A stretch of 37,133 nt of DNA from Planctomycetales bacterium (GTDB lineage Bacteria; 4484-113; JAFGCY01), in NCBI GenBank assembly GCA_024645305.1, contig JAHEFU010000001.1:6809-43941 (forward strand), given 5' to 3'. The translations under genes and the position numbers were made by a program. Positions 8,528 through 16,066 of this stretch are shown here, piece by piece. The notes under the pieces are model-generated. The model was not told the DNA's origin, ran no database searches, and worked only from the letters and a program-made list of their open reading frames with translations. Within the stretch, counting starts at the first letter, position 1. Each line of letters begins with the position of its first letter.

Positions 8528-9511
8528 TCAGCCCTCAGGGGCATACAGGTCCGGGAACTTGAGGAACAGGTTCTCGAGGATCTCCCCGATAGCCTTCAGG
8601 CTCTCCTTGCTGCATTTGTCAATCGTGTCGTCCGTCGTATGCCAGTAGCGGTTGTCAGGCCCGTACTCGAAGTCAATGAAGTCGTAGAAGTGCATCCCGC
8701 GGTCAATGAAGGCCAGGTGGTCATCGTAGATCGTCAGTGCGCCCGCCTCGCGGAACACCCTGTATCCCATCGCATCATTTAGGGCTTTGGCGGCCATGAA
8801 GATCTCGGCTGACCTGGAGGAGTGGTTCTCGGGCCGGATCACCAGGTCACTGTCACCCACCATGTCGATCAGCACTCCGTAGTTGTAGCTGTCAACCTCA
8901 CTGTCCGGCATGCTGGCGGCATAGTACTTGCTGCCCAGCAGCATCATGTCCAGCCCGGGGCCGTAGTCCTCCCCATCGAAGAACACGAGGTCCAGGCCCG
9001 TCTCGAACTCCTGTTCGGAGAACACCCGGGTCAGTTCGAGCAGCACCGCCACGCCGCTGGCTCCGTCATTGGCGCCCTGGATCGGCAGCTTCTTGCTGGC
9101 CTTGGTATTCATGTCGGCGGTCGGCCGGGTGTCCCAGTGCGCGGCCAGCATCACCCGGCGGGGGGCATTGACATTGAAGCGGCCGACGATGTTCCACATC
9201 CGGGTATCGCTGCCACCGAGCTGCATGCTGAATTCCTGGACTTCCACTGCATCGCAGTACTTCTCGAGATCAGCGACAATGTATTCCTTGCAGGCCTTGT
9301 GCGCAGAGCTGCCCGGTACACGGAATCCCATGTTGATCTGGTTCTCGAGATGCTTCCAGGCCTTGCGCTCATCAAAGTGCCGGGTTGCCAGATAGAGGGC
9401 GGGGTCCACCTGATCAGCATTGCCACTGCCCTGGGCATTGGCACCGTCACCGGAATTGCAGCCCAGCAGGGCGGCGAAGACTAGCAGGATTGCAGCAGTC
9501 AGTGGTCTCAT
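8528..9511 (-). CDS. M28-family zinc peptidase or glutaminyl-peptide cyclotransferase-like lipoprotein
   Basis: 327 residues with lipobox LLGC (Cys18). M28-fold metal motifs are all present in order: AAHWDTRP, GANDGASG (bridging Asp), FFDGEDYG (Glu ligand/base), and near the C-terminus YWHTTDDT (His ligand). Similarity in FRVPGSSAHKA and the GANDGASGVAVLLEL block suggests glutaminyl cyclase-like members (N-terminal pyroglutamate formation) as well as aminopeptidases; sequence alone does not decide. It should act in the periplasm, anchored by lipid. The start ATG 9511 is 9 bases after a TATACT hexamer. It is convergent with the cytochrome gene (18-base gap). Confidence 0.88.
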   Translation of the reverse strand: MRPLTAAILLVFAALLGCNSGDGANAQGSGNADQVDPALYLATRHFDERKAWKHLENQINMGFRVPGSSAHKACKEYIVADLEKYCDAVEVQEFSMQLGGSDTRMWNIVGRFNVNAPRRVMLAAHWDTRPTADMNTKASKKLPIQGANDGASGVAVLLELTRVFSEQEFETGLDLVFFDGEDYGPGLDMMLLGSKYYAASMPDSEVDSYNYGVLIDMVGDSDLVIRPENHSSRSAEIFMAAKALNDAMGYRVFREAGALTIYDDHLAFIDRGMHFYDFIDFEYGPDNRYWHTTDDTIDKCSKESLKAIGEILENLFLKFPDLYAPEG

Positions 9512-9520
9512 GGCCTAAAG

Positions 9521-9526
9521 AGTATA
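9521..9526 (-). promoter_or_regulatory. Candidate -10 element of the M28-like lipoprotein gene
   Basis: TATACT on the minus strand ends 9 bases before ATG 9511, implying a leader of about 3 bases. It lies between this gene and the FtsB-like gene upstream on the same strand, arguing for a separate transcript. Confidence 0.5.
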
Positions 9527-9532
9527 TAGTCG

Positions 9533-9838
9533 CTACAGGTTTGGTGCAGTCTTGTCTACGATGATTATCGGAATCTCGCCAGGCTCGCAATAGCCCAGCT
9601 TCTGCTTCAGGAGGTCAATCTGGGTCCCAGTATCCGTTTCCAGACGCTGCCTGGTATCCATCAGGCGGGTCAGTTCAGAGAGGTTCGAGTCGTACTCCGC
9701 CTGGTTGCGAGAGAGGCGCTCCTGCATTTCACGATTCTCCTGCAAGGCGGCCCAGGCCTGGCTGCACATGATGGCTGCAACGGCCCACACGGATAGCAGG
9801 ATGACAAGACGGCGAATTGCCCTAAGATGGTGCCCCAT
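9533..9838 (-). CDS. FtsB/DivIC-like septum formation initiator protein
   Basis: 101 residues. The layout is that of the DivIC/FtsB family: a short basic N-terminus (HHLRAIRR), one membrane helix (about residues 11-30), a coiled coil of heptads (about 31-75, ENREMQERLSRNQAEYDSNLS... type) and a short C-terminal segment LGYCEPGEIPIIIVD, where the Gly-Tyr and PGE pattern is characteristic. Such proteins form a complex with FtsL in cell division. Length matches the family. No strong Shine-Dalgarno near the ATG; a GAGGG lies 13 bases upstream. Family assignment rests on architecture, so moderate confidence. Confidence 0.7.
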   Translation of the reverse strand: MGHHLRAIRRLVILLSVWAVAAIMCSQAWAALQENREMQERLSRNQAEYDSNLSELTRLMDTRQRLETDTGTQIDLLKQKLGYCEPGEIPIIIVDKTAPNL

Positions 9839-9917
9839 AATTTTTCAACCCTCGTGGGAAACAGTATCAAAAATTTCTCAACAGGGTAAGTTTACATATG
9901 TGAAGTAAACACGGATG

Positions 9918-11423
9918 TCAGTCGGTTTGCAGGCTGAGGGGGTTTTCCCCATAGTACCCCTGAAGCTGGGAGATGTAATCCCGGATGATCTCGTGGATGC
10001 TTTCATCATAGGCAGAGCTGTGCTCCCGCAGATTCCTGACTGACTCATTTCCGGTGATCAGGGAAATCTCAACCCTGCTGCTCAGTGGGAATCCGTCGGA
10101 ATCCAACTCACTTTGAGAAAGTGCCTTGCGCAGATATCCACTGGACTGTTCCTGTAGCAGAACACTGCTTTGTGCATCGGGGTGTGCCGCACTGGCAATG
10201 CAAAGCGCCATCATACTGAGCTGTTTTTCAGCGTAAGTCCTGCTGTTTTGCAATGCCAACTCGGCGAACTGCATTGCACTGAAAATTTGCTGTTCAGCCT
10301 GGGCATCAGTCACAGTCATTGATTGATTACTCAATAAGGACGTAAATGAGGATAGTTCCATGAGTAGATAAGGATCATTCTCATTACCTGTGTATAATGC
10401 GGAAGCAGCTGAATTCCAGTCCTGGGCGTTTCCGATGCCGGCCAGTTCCGTATAAACACTGGCCTCAGCCGCCGCCTTGCTGAAATTCAGGAACGGTGAA
10501 GCAGCTATGTCTGCTAGACATGTATCGAATGCCTGGCTGTTTTCCTGACCTGTTGCTGCAAGGATTACTGCTTTTTGTACGGCGACGTAGGCCGGGTCAA
10601 GCAATTCACTCCTGTTGTATTCCAGATATGCCTGAGCATCGCTGAATCGGGCATTGTGAAGCAGATAACTCAGCGTTGTCAGATAAGTGAAGCGTTCAAT
10701 TACGGGTGAAGTATCAGGATCATTGCCTGTTGATTCGGCGGAATTAGAATTATCTGGAAGAACAAGTGAATCACTTTCAAACTGGCTTGCCAGATCGAAG
10801 TGATTTAACATACAGTGTATTTTAAATGCCATAGACCTGCTCGACTTTGATAACAGTTCCGCATTAATGTAGCTGTCCTGCAGCTCAGCCAGCCCTTGCC
10901 GCTCATCCGTTTCCAGCCACAGTGTCAGGGCCAGCAGGTCCAGATCCTCAGCCATGTATGGCTCCATACTCAGCAGGTCCCGCTTCCAGGTCCGGAACTC
11001 ATCTTCCAGCAGGGCCATGGCCAGGAAGTTCAGCAGCAGCTCCCCGGACCCCCGGTTGGGCACGTCACTGCTGCGGTAGTTCTGCATCACCAGGGGCAGG
11101 GCCTCCCGCAGGTAATCGTGGTAGAGCTCAGGATCCATGTTTGCGCAGTAGTACAGGACTATGGTCAGGAGGGTCCTTTCCCGGAAGCCGTCATGCTGCT
11201 CATACTGGGCCCTTGCCTGGGGAAGCAGTTTGCTGGCTTTGTCCAGACTGGGACTGCTTACAAGCTCGTTGATGGACTGCTCCAGCTGCATGTTGCCCAG
11301 ACTGGCCAGCGGAATTCCCGACTCCCCGGCTTCCTGGATGCGCAGCACGCTCCATCCCAGCCAGGTGGATGCAAATATGAATACTACAATTAAAATAATT
11401 GTTACTGCAGAGCTGTTATTCAT
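9918..11423 (-). CDS. Membrane-anchored alpha-helical (TPR-like) protein, function unknown
   Basis: 501 residues. One N-terminal membrane helix (about 8-27, AVTIILIVVFIFASTWLGW) followed by a long soluble region rich in Leu, Ser, Ala and Gln with helix pairs that resemble TPR-type repeats (for example SLDKASKLLPQARAQYEQHDG and RFSDAQAYLEYNRSELL). I recognise no enzymatic motif. The middle part (about bases 10,200-10,850) is visibly richer in A+T than the neighbours. The ATG follows an A+T-rich stretch carrying overlapping -10-like hexamers and has no Shine-Dalgarno. It is divergent from the response regulator gene. Could be a secretion or envelope scaffold protein; not assignable. Confidence 0.75.
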   Translation of the reverse strand: MNNSSAVTIILIVVFIFASTWLGWSVLRIQEAGESGIPLASLGNMQLEQSINELVSSPSLDKASKLLPQARAQYEQHDGFRERTLLTIVLYYCANMDPELYHDYLREALPLVMQNYRSSDVPNRGSGELLLNFLAMALLEDEFRTWKRDLLSMEPYMAEDLDLLALTLWLETDERQGLAELQDSYINAELLSKSSRSMAFKIHCMLNHFDLASQFESDSLVLPDNSNSAESTGNDPDTSPVIERFTYLTTLSYLLHNARFSDAQAYLEYNRSELLDPAYVAVQKAVILAATGQENSQAFDTCLADIAASPFLNFSKAAAEASVYTELAGIGNAQDWNSAASALYTGNENDPYLLMELSSFTSLLSNQSMTVTDAQAEQQIFSAMQFAELALQNSRTYAEKQLSMMALCIASAAHPDAQSSVLLQEQSSGYLRKALSQSELDSDGFPLSSRVEISLITGNESVRNLREHSSAYDESIHEIIRDYISQLQGYYGENPLSLQTD

Positions 11424-11428
11424 TCGAG

Positions 11429-11439
11429 AATATATTATC
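11429..11439 (-). promoter_or_regulatory. Overlapping -10-like hexamers before the TPR-like gene
   Basis: On the minus strand the segment contains GATAAT, TAATAT and TATATT, ending 10, 8 and 5 bases before ATG 11423. Any of them would give a transcript with almost no leader. Confidence 0.4.
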
Positions 11440-11518
11440 CCTTATCTGCGGAGTAAAGAATTTTTTTAAAGACTTGGTAAAGTTGCATTTTCCATATGTC
11501 CGGGTGAGATATCCATTG

Positions 11519-11524
11519 TATAAT
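11519..11524 (+). promoter_or_regulatory. Candidate -10 element of the response regulator gene
   Basis: TATAAT about 113 bases before the start codon, without a good -35. Downstream, TTGGT-containing motifs recur at 11534 and 11551 (another is at 11474), which could be regulator sites. Confidence 0.4.
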
Positions 11525-11637
11525 GCGACAGGATTGGTTAAATGACCCGATTGGTCGGTTTGACTAAATGCTGGAAAAAGAACCGATGCGATTCAATATT
11601 TGCGCATTTGTTCGAAATCAGGGTGAAGGAAACAACC

Positions 11638-12345
11638 ATGTCACAGTCAGTTTTGATAGTTGATGATGAGCAGCAATTACGGGACATGCTCGGGGACGCA
11701 TTGTCAGAGGCCGGATACAAGGTGAAAGCCGCGCGAAATGTGCCGGAGGCCCGCAACGAGCTGGAATCGGGTACTTTTGACATCGTCGTGCTGGACATCA
11801 ACATGAATGGCAGCGAAAACGGCTTCGACCTTCTGCGCTGGATGCGGCGCACAAAGAAGGACAAGACCCCCGTGATTCTGCTGACAGCCAGCAGCGCGGA
11901 GGACGAGAAGCTGCAGGCTTTCGAGCTGGGCGCTGATGACTATGTCGTCAAGCCCTTCTCGATTCCCGAGCTCCAGGCCCGCATCAAGGCCGTCATCCGC
12001 CGTTATGAGCAGGATCGTCCCACGGAGATCGCCTTCGGTGATGTGCGGATAGACTGTTCCGCCCGCATCGTCTACAGGGGCGAGGACGAAGTCAAGCTGC
12101 GCCTCAAGGAATACCAGATCCTCGTGACCCTCGCGGAGAATCCCGGGGTGGCCATCAGCCGCCATGAGCTGTTCAAGAGCATCTGGGGCGATGACAGCCC
12201 GAGTGGTGAAAAGACCGTTGATGTGACGATCCACACACTGCGGGACAAGATTGAAGAGGATCCCTCCAACCCGCAGTTCATCCAGACCGTGCGCGGATTT
12301 GGCTATCGCTTCCAGCCATCGATTGAAAGCTCCGTTGTCAGCTAG
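11638..12345 (+). CDS. OmpR/PhoB-family response regulator (orphan)
   Basis: 235 residues. Receiver domain (1-120) has acidic pocket Asp9-Asp10, phosphoacceptor Asp53 (VVLDINMNG), Thr83 and Lys105 (VVKPFS), so all catalytic residues of the CheY fold are present. The C-terminal winged-helix DNA-binding domain (about 130-230) has LRLKEYQILVTLAENPG, EKTVDVTIHTLRDKIE and the recognition-helix end TVRGFGYRF. It should bind DNA as a phosphorylation-dependent dimer. No histidine kinase gene is in the window. ATG 11638 was chosen because AAGGA precedes it by 7 bases; an in-frame ATG at 11542 would add an atypical 32-residue tail. A terminator follows. Confidence 0.95.
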   Translation: MSQSVLIVDDEQQLRDMLGDALSEAGYKVKAARNVPEARNELESGTFDIVVLDINMNGSENGFDLLRWMRRTKKDKTPVILLTASSAEDEKLQAFELGADDYVVKPFSIPELQARIKAVIRRYEQDRPTEIAFGDVRIDCSARIVYRGEDEVKLRLKEYQILVTLAENPGVAISRHELFKSIWGDDSPSGEKTVDVTIHTLRDKIEEDPSNPQFIQTVRGFGYRFQPSIESSVVS

Positions 12346-12370
12346 CGCACACCCCACCTCAGAAAGTAGA

Positions 12371-12395
12371 AAGGCGTCCCGCGGGACGCCTTTTT
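12371..12395 (+). terminator. Rho-independent terminator of the response regulator
   Basis: A palindromic stem (12371-12380 with 12383-12392, GGCGTCC/GGACGCC core) is followed by a five-T run that overlaps the end of the stem. Because the stem is flanked by A on the left, weak activity on the minus strand for the convergent gene is also possible. Confidence 0.8.
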
Positions 12396-12429
12396 CGTTT
12401 TCATGCTGACGGTGGATACAGTGATTTGG

Positions 12430-13140
12430 CTATTCGGCCTGCTCAGTTTCACCGGCTTCCTCAGCGGCCAGCTTCTCAAGGTAGATCTTCCTTTCCTTGT
12501 ACTGACTGTATGAGTTGGAGTGAGGTGATGTCGTAGCACCTGTGATCCATACGCTGCCTGCGGGCCGCATCGCCCAGTACTCCAGCGGGTAGGTGATCTC
12601 CTGGAGTGGAATGTAGTCGATGCTCGGGCCATTGATGCTCATGATGAATGTCATCGGCTTGGGGTTCCACAGCCCGCTGTACAGCTCCGGCGGGCATTCC
12701 TGCACGATGATGTTGCCGGGGACAAATCCCTCACCACCCCAGCGGACCGGCTCCCAGTCGTTGTAGGGGTTGCCTGGCCAGTGCTCAATGATTTCCATCT
12801 TCATGAGCACCGAGCTGCCCTGCGGAAGCTGGCGGTGGATGTCCTTGTAGATTATGAAGCCGTAGTAGATCGTGTACATAGCCCATTGGAGGTATTCCTC
12901 CTGCTCCTCCGCAGTCCATTTCTCCGCAGGTTTGGACTTCAGCACCGCCTCACTGGCCAGCATCCGTTCCTCGGATTTATGCAGCTCATCCTCGTAACGC
13001 TGCATCATCTCCGTCTGGAAATTGTCCATCTTCTCCTGCTTCTCCTGCTCATCCATGGTCTGGGCGAAGCAGGGGCTCGCAACTGTGACAACGATTGCAG
13101 CAAGGGTCATGAAAAACAGGGTCAATCTCTGGAGGTCCAT
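12430..13140 (-). CDS. Exported hypothetical protein
   Basis: 236 residues, not recognised. A classic signal peptide (hydrophobic 8-24, cleavage after CFAQ) precedes a charged coiled-coil-like stretch (EEQEKQEKMDNFQ-type, about 28-70), then a globular domain with GEGFVPGNIIVQECPPEL, IDYIPLQEITYPLEYW and a conserved-looking WITGATTSP. The C-terminus is acidic (EEAGETEQAE). It is probably periplasmic or secreted. The start has GGGAG 7 bases upstream. A -10-like TAAAAT lies about 30 bases upstream. It is convergent with the response regulator and divergent from glyS. Confidence 0.75.
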   Translation of the reverse strand: MDLQRLTLFFMTLAAIVVTVASPCFAQTMDEQEKQEKMDNFQTEMMQRYEDELHKSEERMLASEAVLKSKPAEKWTAEEQEEYLQWAMYTIYYGFIIYKDIHRQLPQGSSVLMKMEIIEHWPGNPYNDWEPVRWGGEGFVPGNIIVQECPPELYSGLWNPKPMTFIMSINGPSIDYIPLQEITYPLEYWAMRPAGSVWITGATTSPHSNSYSQYKERKIYLEKLAAEEAGETEQAE

Positions 13141-13219
13141 GTTAGCTCTCCCACAATTTGATTCCTCTGCATTTTACCCCCCCGCAATGTCAAGGGCCGG
13201 CAGCATCCTTCGCAATCCC

Positions 13220-13248
13220 TTGCCGCCCGGCCCTGAGCCATCTATACT
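13220..13248 (+). promoter_or_regulatory. Sigma70-type promoter of glyS
   Basis: TTGCCG (13220-13225), a 17-base spacer and TATACT (13243-13248). It is 47 bases upstream of the ATG, with AAGGAGA in between. Confidence 0.65.
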
Positions 13249-13294
13249 TCCCCTCTGCGCTGCGGCAGCCAGTCGTAGCGCCAAGGAGAACGTT

Positions 13295-14896
13295 ATGAGT
13301 ACCCACGGACAACAGGTCAGTTCCATGGAACTGATGGACAAGCTGGTGACGCTGTGCAAGCGCCGCGGTTTTGTGTTTGCCAACAGTGAAGTGTATTCCG
13401 GCCTGTCCGGTTTCTGGGACTACGGCCCGCTGGGCGTCGAGATGAAGAAGAACCTCGAGCGCTTCTGGTGGGATTTCATGGTGCGCCGCCGCGACAACGT
13501 GGTCGGGCTGGACTCAGCCTGCATCGGCCCCGAATCGGTCTGGACCGCCAGCGGGCATGTGGGCGCATTCAATGATGCCCTGATTGACGACAAGAACAGC
13601 AAGGAGCGCTTCCGCATCGACCAGCTGCGTTATGAAAGCGAAGCTGATGCCGAGGCCGCCGAGCTGTACGCCCTGACCTGGCTGAATGCCGGTAGCAATG
13701 GCGATGAGACGGCCTTCTGGGATGGGCTCAAGGAGCAGATTGGTTACTACCCGCTGAATCCCACGACGGGCAAGGCCAGCCGCTTCACCGTGCCGCGCCA
13801 GTTCAACCTGATGTTCCGCCAGCAGATCGGTGCCACGGGCGATGCCGGCCAGGTGGGCTACCTGCGGGCCGAAACCTGCCAGCCGATCTTTGTGGATTTT
13901 GACAACGTGCGCATCACCTCACGCCAGAAGGTGCCGTTCGGCATCTGCCAGGTAGGCAAGGCCTTCAGAAACGAAATCAACCCGCGCAACTTCCTGTTCC
14001 GTGCCCGCGAATTCGAGCAGATGGAACTGGAGTTCTTCGTGCGGCCGGATGAACTCACGCAGAAGCTTCAGGAGCTGGGCGCGGCGGACGAGTCCGGTGT
14101 CCCCGGCCAGCCGGGAGGCACCGCCCCCACGATGGACTGGTACCAGTTCTGGTTCAGCGAGCGCCAGACCTTCTACCGCGAGCTGGGCCTGCCGGAAGAC
14201 AAGCTCAGGGTGCATGAGCATCCCCCCGAGAAGCTGGCCCACTATGCAAAGGCTGCGCTGGACTTCGAATTTGAGTTCCCCTTCGGCTGGGGCGAGCTGG
14301 AGGGCGTGCACCACCGCGGCAGTTTCGACCTGGCCCAGCACCAGAAGCACAGCGGCAAGAGCTTCGAGGTGTTTGACGATGACGCGATGGCACTCCTGAC
14401 CGGCTCCGGCATGGACAAGGCGGAGGCCAAGGTGCTCGCCACTTACCTGCCGGCCTGCATAGAAACTTCCGTCGGTCTCGGTCGCATGTTCCTCGCAGTG
14501 CTGACGGCGGCCTACTTCGAGGACGAACAGGACACCAAGCATGAAGGCAAGGCCACTGACATCCGCATCGTGCTGCGCCTGCATCCGCGCATTGCGCCGG
14601 TCACCGCTGCCGTGCTGCCGCTTTCCAAGAAGCTCAGTGGACCGGACAGCAAGGCTTACGCGCTATATCGCGAGCTGCAGGATGCCGGTCTCAGTGTGGA
14701 ATTTGACGATGCCGGCAGCATTGGCAAGCGTTACCGCCGCCTCGATGAAATCGGCACACCCTGGTGCCTGACCTATGACTTTGAATCCGAGGAGGATGCA
14801 GCGGTCACCATCCGCGACCGTGACAGCCTGAGCCAGGAACGGGTCCCCATCGCGGAAGTTGCGGACTGGCTGCTGAAGCGCTACCGCGAAGCCTGA
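13295..14896 (+). CDS. glyQS: Glycyl-tRNA synthetase, one-chain (alpha2-type)
   Basis: 533 residues. Charges tRNA-Gly with glycine in the cytosol. Class II motifs are visible: motif 1 region SEVYSGLSGFWDYGPLGVEMK, motif 2 FRNEINPRNFLFRAREFEQME and motif 3 ACIETSVGLGRMFLAVL. The C-terminal anticodon-binding domain begins near RIVLRLHPRIAPVTAAVLPL. This is the eukaryote/archaea/Gram-positive-like form, not the alpha2beta2 GlyQ/GlyS of proteobacteria. The start at ATG 13295 has AAGGAGA 5 bases upstream; a longer reading frame from 13022 overlaps the promoter and is rejected. Its stop codon abuts the stop of the next gene on the other strand (TGA-TCA). Confidence 0.96.
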   Translation: MSTHGQQVSSMELMDKLVTLCKRRGFVFANSEVYSGLSGFWDYGPLGVEMKKNLERFWWDFMVRRRDNVVGLDSACIGPESVWTASGHVGAFNDALIDDKNSKERFRIDQLRYESEADAEAAELYALTWLNAGSNGDETAFWDGLKEQIGYYPLNPTTGKASRFTVPRQFNLMFRQQIGATGDAGQVGYLRAETCQPIFVDFDNVRITSRQKVPFGICQVGKAFRNEINPRNFLFRAREFEQMELEFFVRPDELTQKLQELGAADESGVPGQPGGTAPTMDWYQFWFSERQTFYRELGLPEDKLRVHEHPPEKLAHYAKAALDFEFEFPFGWGELEGVHHRGSFDLAQHQKHSGKSFEVFDDDAMALLTGSGMDKAEAKVLATYLPACIETSVGLGRMFLAVLTAAYFEDEQDTKHEGKATDIRIVLRLHPRIAPVTAAVLPLSKKLSGPDSKAYALYRELQDAGLSVEFDDAGSIGKRYRRLDEIGTPWCLTYDFESEEDAAVTIRDRDSLSQERVPIAEVADWLLKRYREA

Positions 14897-15685
14897 TCAG
14901 TCCGCTGCAGGAACCACGGTGATTTCCTGGCTGTCCCCGACATGGCTGGCCTCGATGTCCGAGGAGCAGAACAGGCGCACAACATAGCGCCCGGCCTCCT
15001 TCGGCCAGAAGGTGAACTGTCCCTTGTTTCCGCTGAGCAGTGCTGAGTCAACAGCATCCTCGGCGCTGGCACTGCCCTCGAAGTTGCCGTCGTAACGGAA
15101 CAGCCCGATCCAGGCATCATGCGGGAAGTCCTCAGGCACCAGGTAGTAGGCCACCAGCGGCAGACCGACCTCCAGTTGCATGCCCTCCGAGACTTCTGTG
15201 GCATGGATGCTTACGAAGGGTGGGACCTGCGCGACAGGCTCGCCCTTTGGCCAGGCCGTGACCGCGACCTTTTCAGAGTCCACGACATTGGCCTGGCCGT
15301 CCAGCAGCATCACGGTGTACTTGCCCGTGCGGGGCGGCAGCCAGCCGTTCATGGAATCGGGCCCGCTGACCGGTTCGAAGGAGTCCTGCTCAATCTGCAC
15401 GACTTTTCCCGAATCATCCTGCTGGGTCTTCACGATCTTCAGGGTGTAACTGCCCGCAGCAGGCTCCTTGGGTACGGTGATCTGCATGCGCTGGCCCAGC
15501 TTGAGCTGGTCTGTACTGACCGCCAGTGCTTCCGCATCCGGCGGGAGGGCCACTGCGGCCTCGCTGGTCTGTGCAGCAGGGGATTCCTGCCCGGAATCAC
15601 CCTGACTGTCCGATTCACCAGCCGGACAGCCGGCAGCCAGGGGAACGATTGCAATGCACATAAGTGCCAGGAGTAGCGTTTTCAC
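14897..15685 (-). CDS. Lipoprotein of unknown function
   Basis: 262 residues. Lipobox LAAGC (Cys20). A Ser/Gln/Glu-rich linker (about 24-45) follows, then two beta-rich domains with PKEPAAGSYTLKIVKT, GYTV-like strands (TGKYTVMLLDG) and FWPKEAGRYVVRLFCSSD, which look like Ig/beta-sandwich modules of envelope proteins. I recognise no enzymatic motif. The GTG start is 6 bases after TAGAAT with no Shine-Dalgarno, a leaderless-type start. The stop codon is directly adjacent to that of glyQS. Divergent from rpsT. Confidence 0.8.
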   Translation of the reverse strand: MKTLLLALMCIAIVPLAAGCPAGESDSQGDSGQESPAAQTSEAAVALPPDAEALAVSTDQLKLGQRMQITVPKEPAAGSYTLKIVKTQQDDSGKVVQIEQDSFEPVSGPDSMNGWLPPRTGKYTVMLLDGQANVVDSEKVAVTAWPKGEPVAQVPPFVSIHATEVSEGMQLEVGLPLVAYYLVPEDFPHDAWIGLFRYDGNFEGSASAEDAVDSALLSGNKGQFTFWPKEAGRYVVRLFCSSDIEASHVGDSQEITVVPAAD

Positions 15686-15691
15686 GCCGAT

Positions 15692-15697
15692 ATTCTA
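15692..15697 (-). promoter_or_regulatory. Candidate -10 element, leaderless start of the lipoprotein gene
   Basis: TAGAAT on the minus strand ends 6 bases before GTG 15685, so the predicted +1 is the first base of the start codon. Confidence 0.5.
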
Positions 15698-15729
15698 GCT
15701 GAGCAGCGGCTGGATTTGCGTATTTTGGC

Positions 15730-15757
15730 TTGACACGGCAATATCTGGCACTATAAT
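15730..15757 (+). promoter_or_regulatory. Near-consensus sigma70 promoter of rpsT
   Basis: TTGACA (15730-15735), 16-base spacer, TATAAT (15752-15757). Predicted start of transcription about 15764, giving a leader of about 24 bases with GGAG 7 bases before the GTG. Confidence 0.85.
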
Positions 15758-15787
15758 CATCGTTCGACTTTTGAGCGGAGAATCTAC

Positions 15788-16060
15788 GTGGCGAATACGA
15801 AGACAGCAAAGAAGCAGATCCTGGTGACCCGCCGGAACCAGGAACGCAATGTACATTTCAAGACGATGCTGAAGACCAGCATCAAGAAAGCGCGCATTGC
15901 GATGGATGGCGAGGACCGGGATGCGGCCAAGACTGCCCTCGATGCAGCCGTCAAGCGCATCTACAAGAGTGCCACCAAGCGCCTGATCAAGAAGCAGAAT
16001 GCTTCACGCAAGGTCAGCCGCCTGATGCTGGCCTTCAACAAGCAGTTCGGCAAGAAGTAA
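15788..16060 (+). CDS. rpsT: 30S ribosomal protein S20
   Basis: 90 residues. Binds 16S rRNA early in small-subunit assembly. The basic helical sequence begins VANTKTAKKQILVTRRNQERN and continues with FKTMLKTSIKKAR and AVKRIYKSATKRLIKKQNASRKVSRL, the standard S20 pattern including the C-terminal Lys-Lys. The start is GTG 15788 (GGAG 7 bases before). Lone gene preceded by a strong consensus promoter; this agrees with S20 being highly expressed. ComEC begins on the other strand 6 bases after its stop codon. Confidence 0.97.
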   Translation: MANTKTAKKQILVTRRNQERNVHFKTMLKTSIKKARIAMDGEDRDAAKTALDAAVKRIYKSATKRLIKKQNASRKVSRLMLAFNKQFGKK

Positions 16061-16066
16061 ACCCGG

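Noticed and set aside
13022..13294. Extended N-terminus of GlyRS
   Set aside because: It includes the promoter TTGCCG/TATACT region and the extra residues are unlike GlyRS; AAGGAGA is at ATG 13295.
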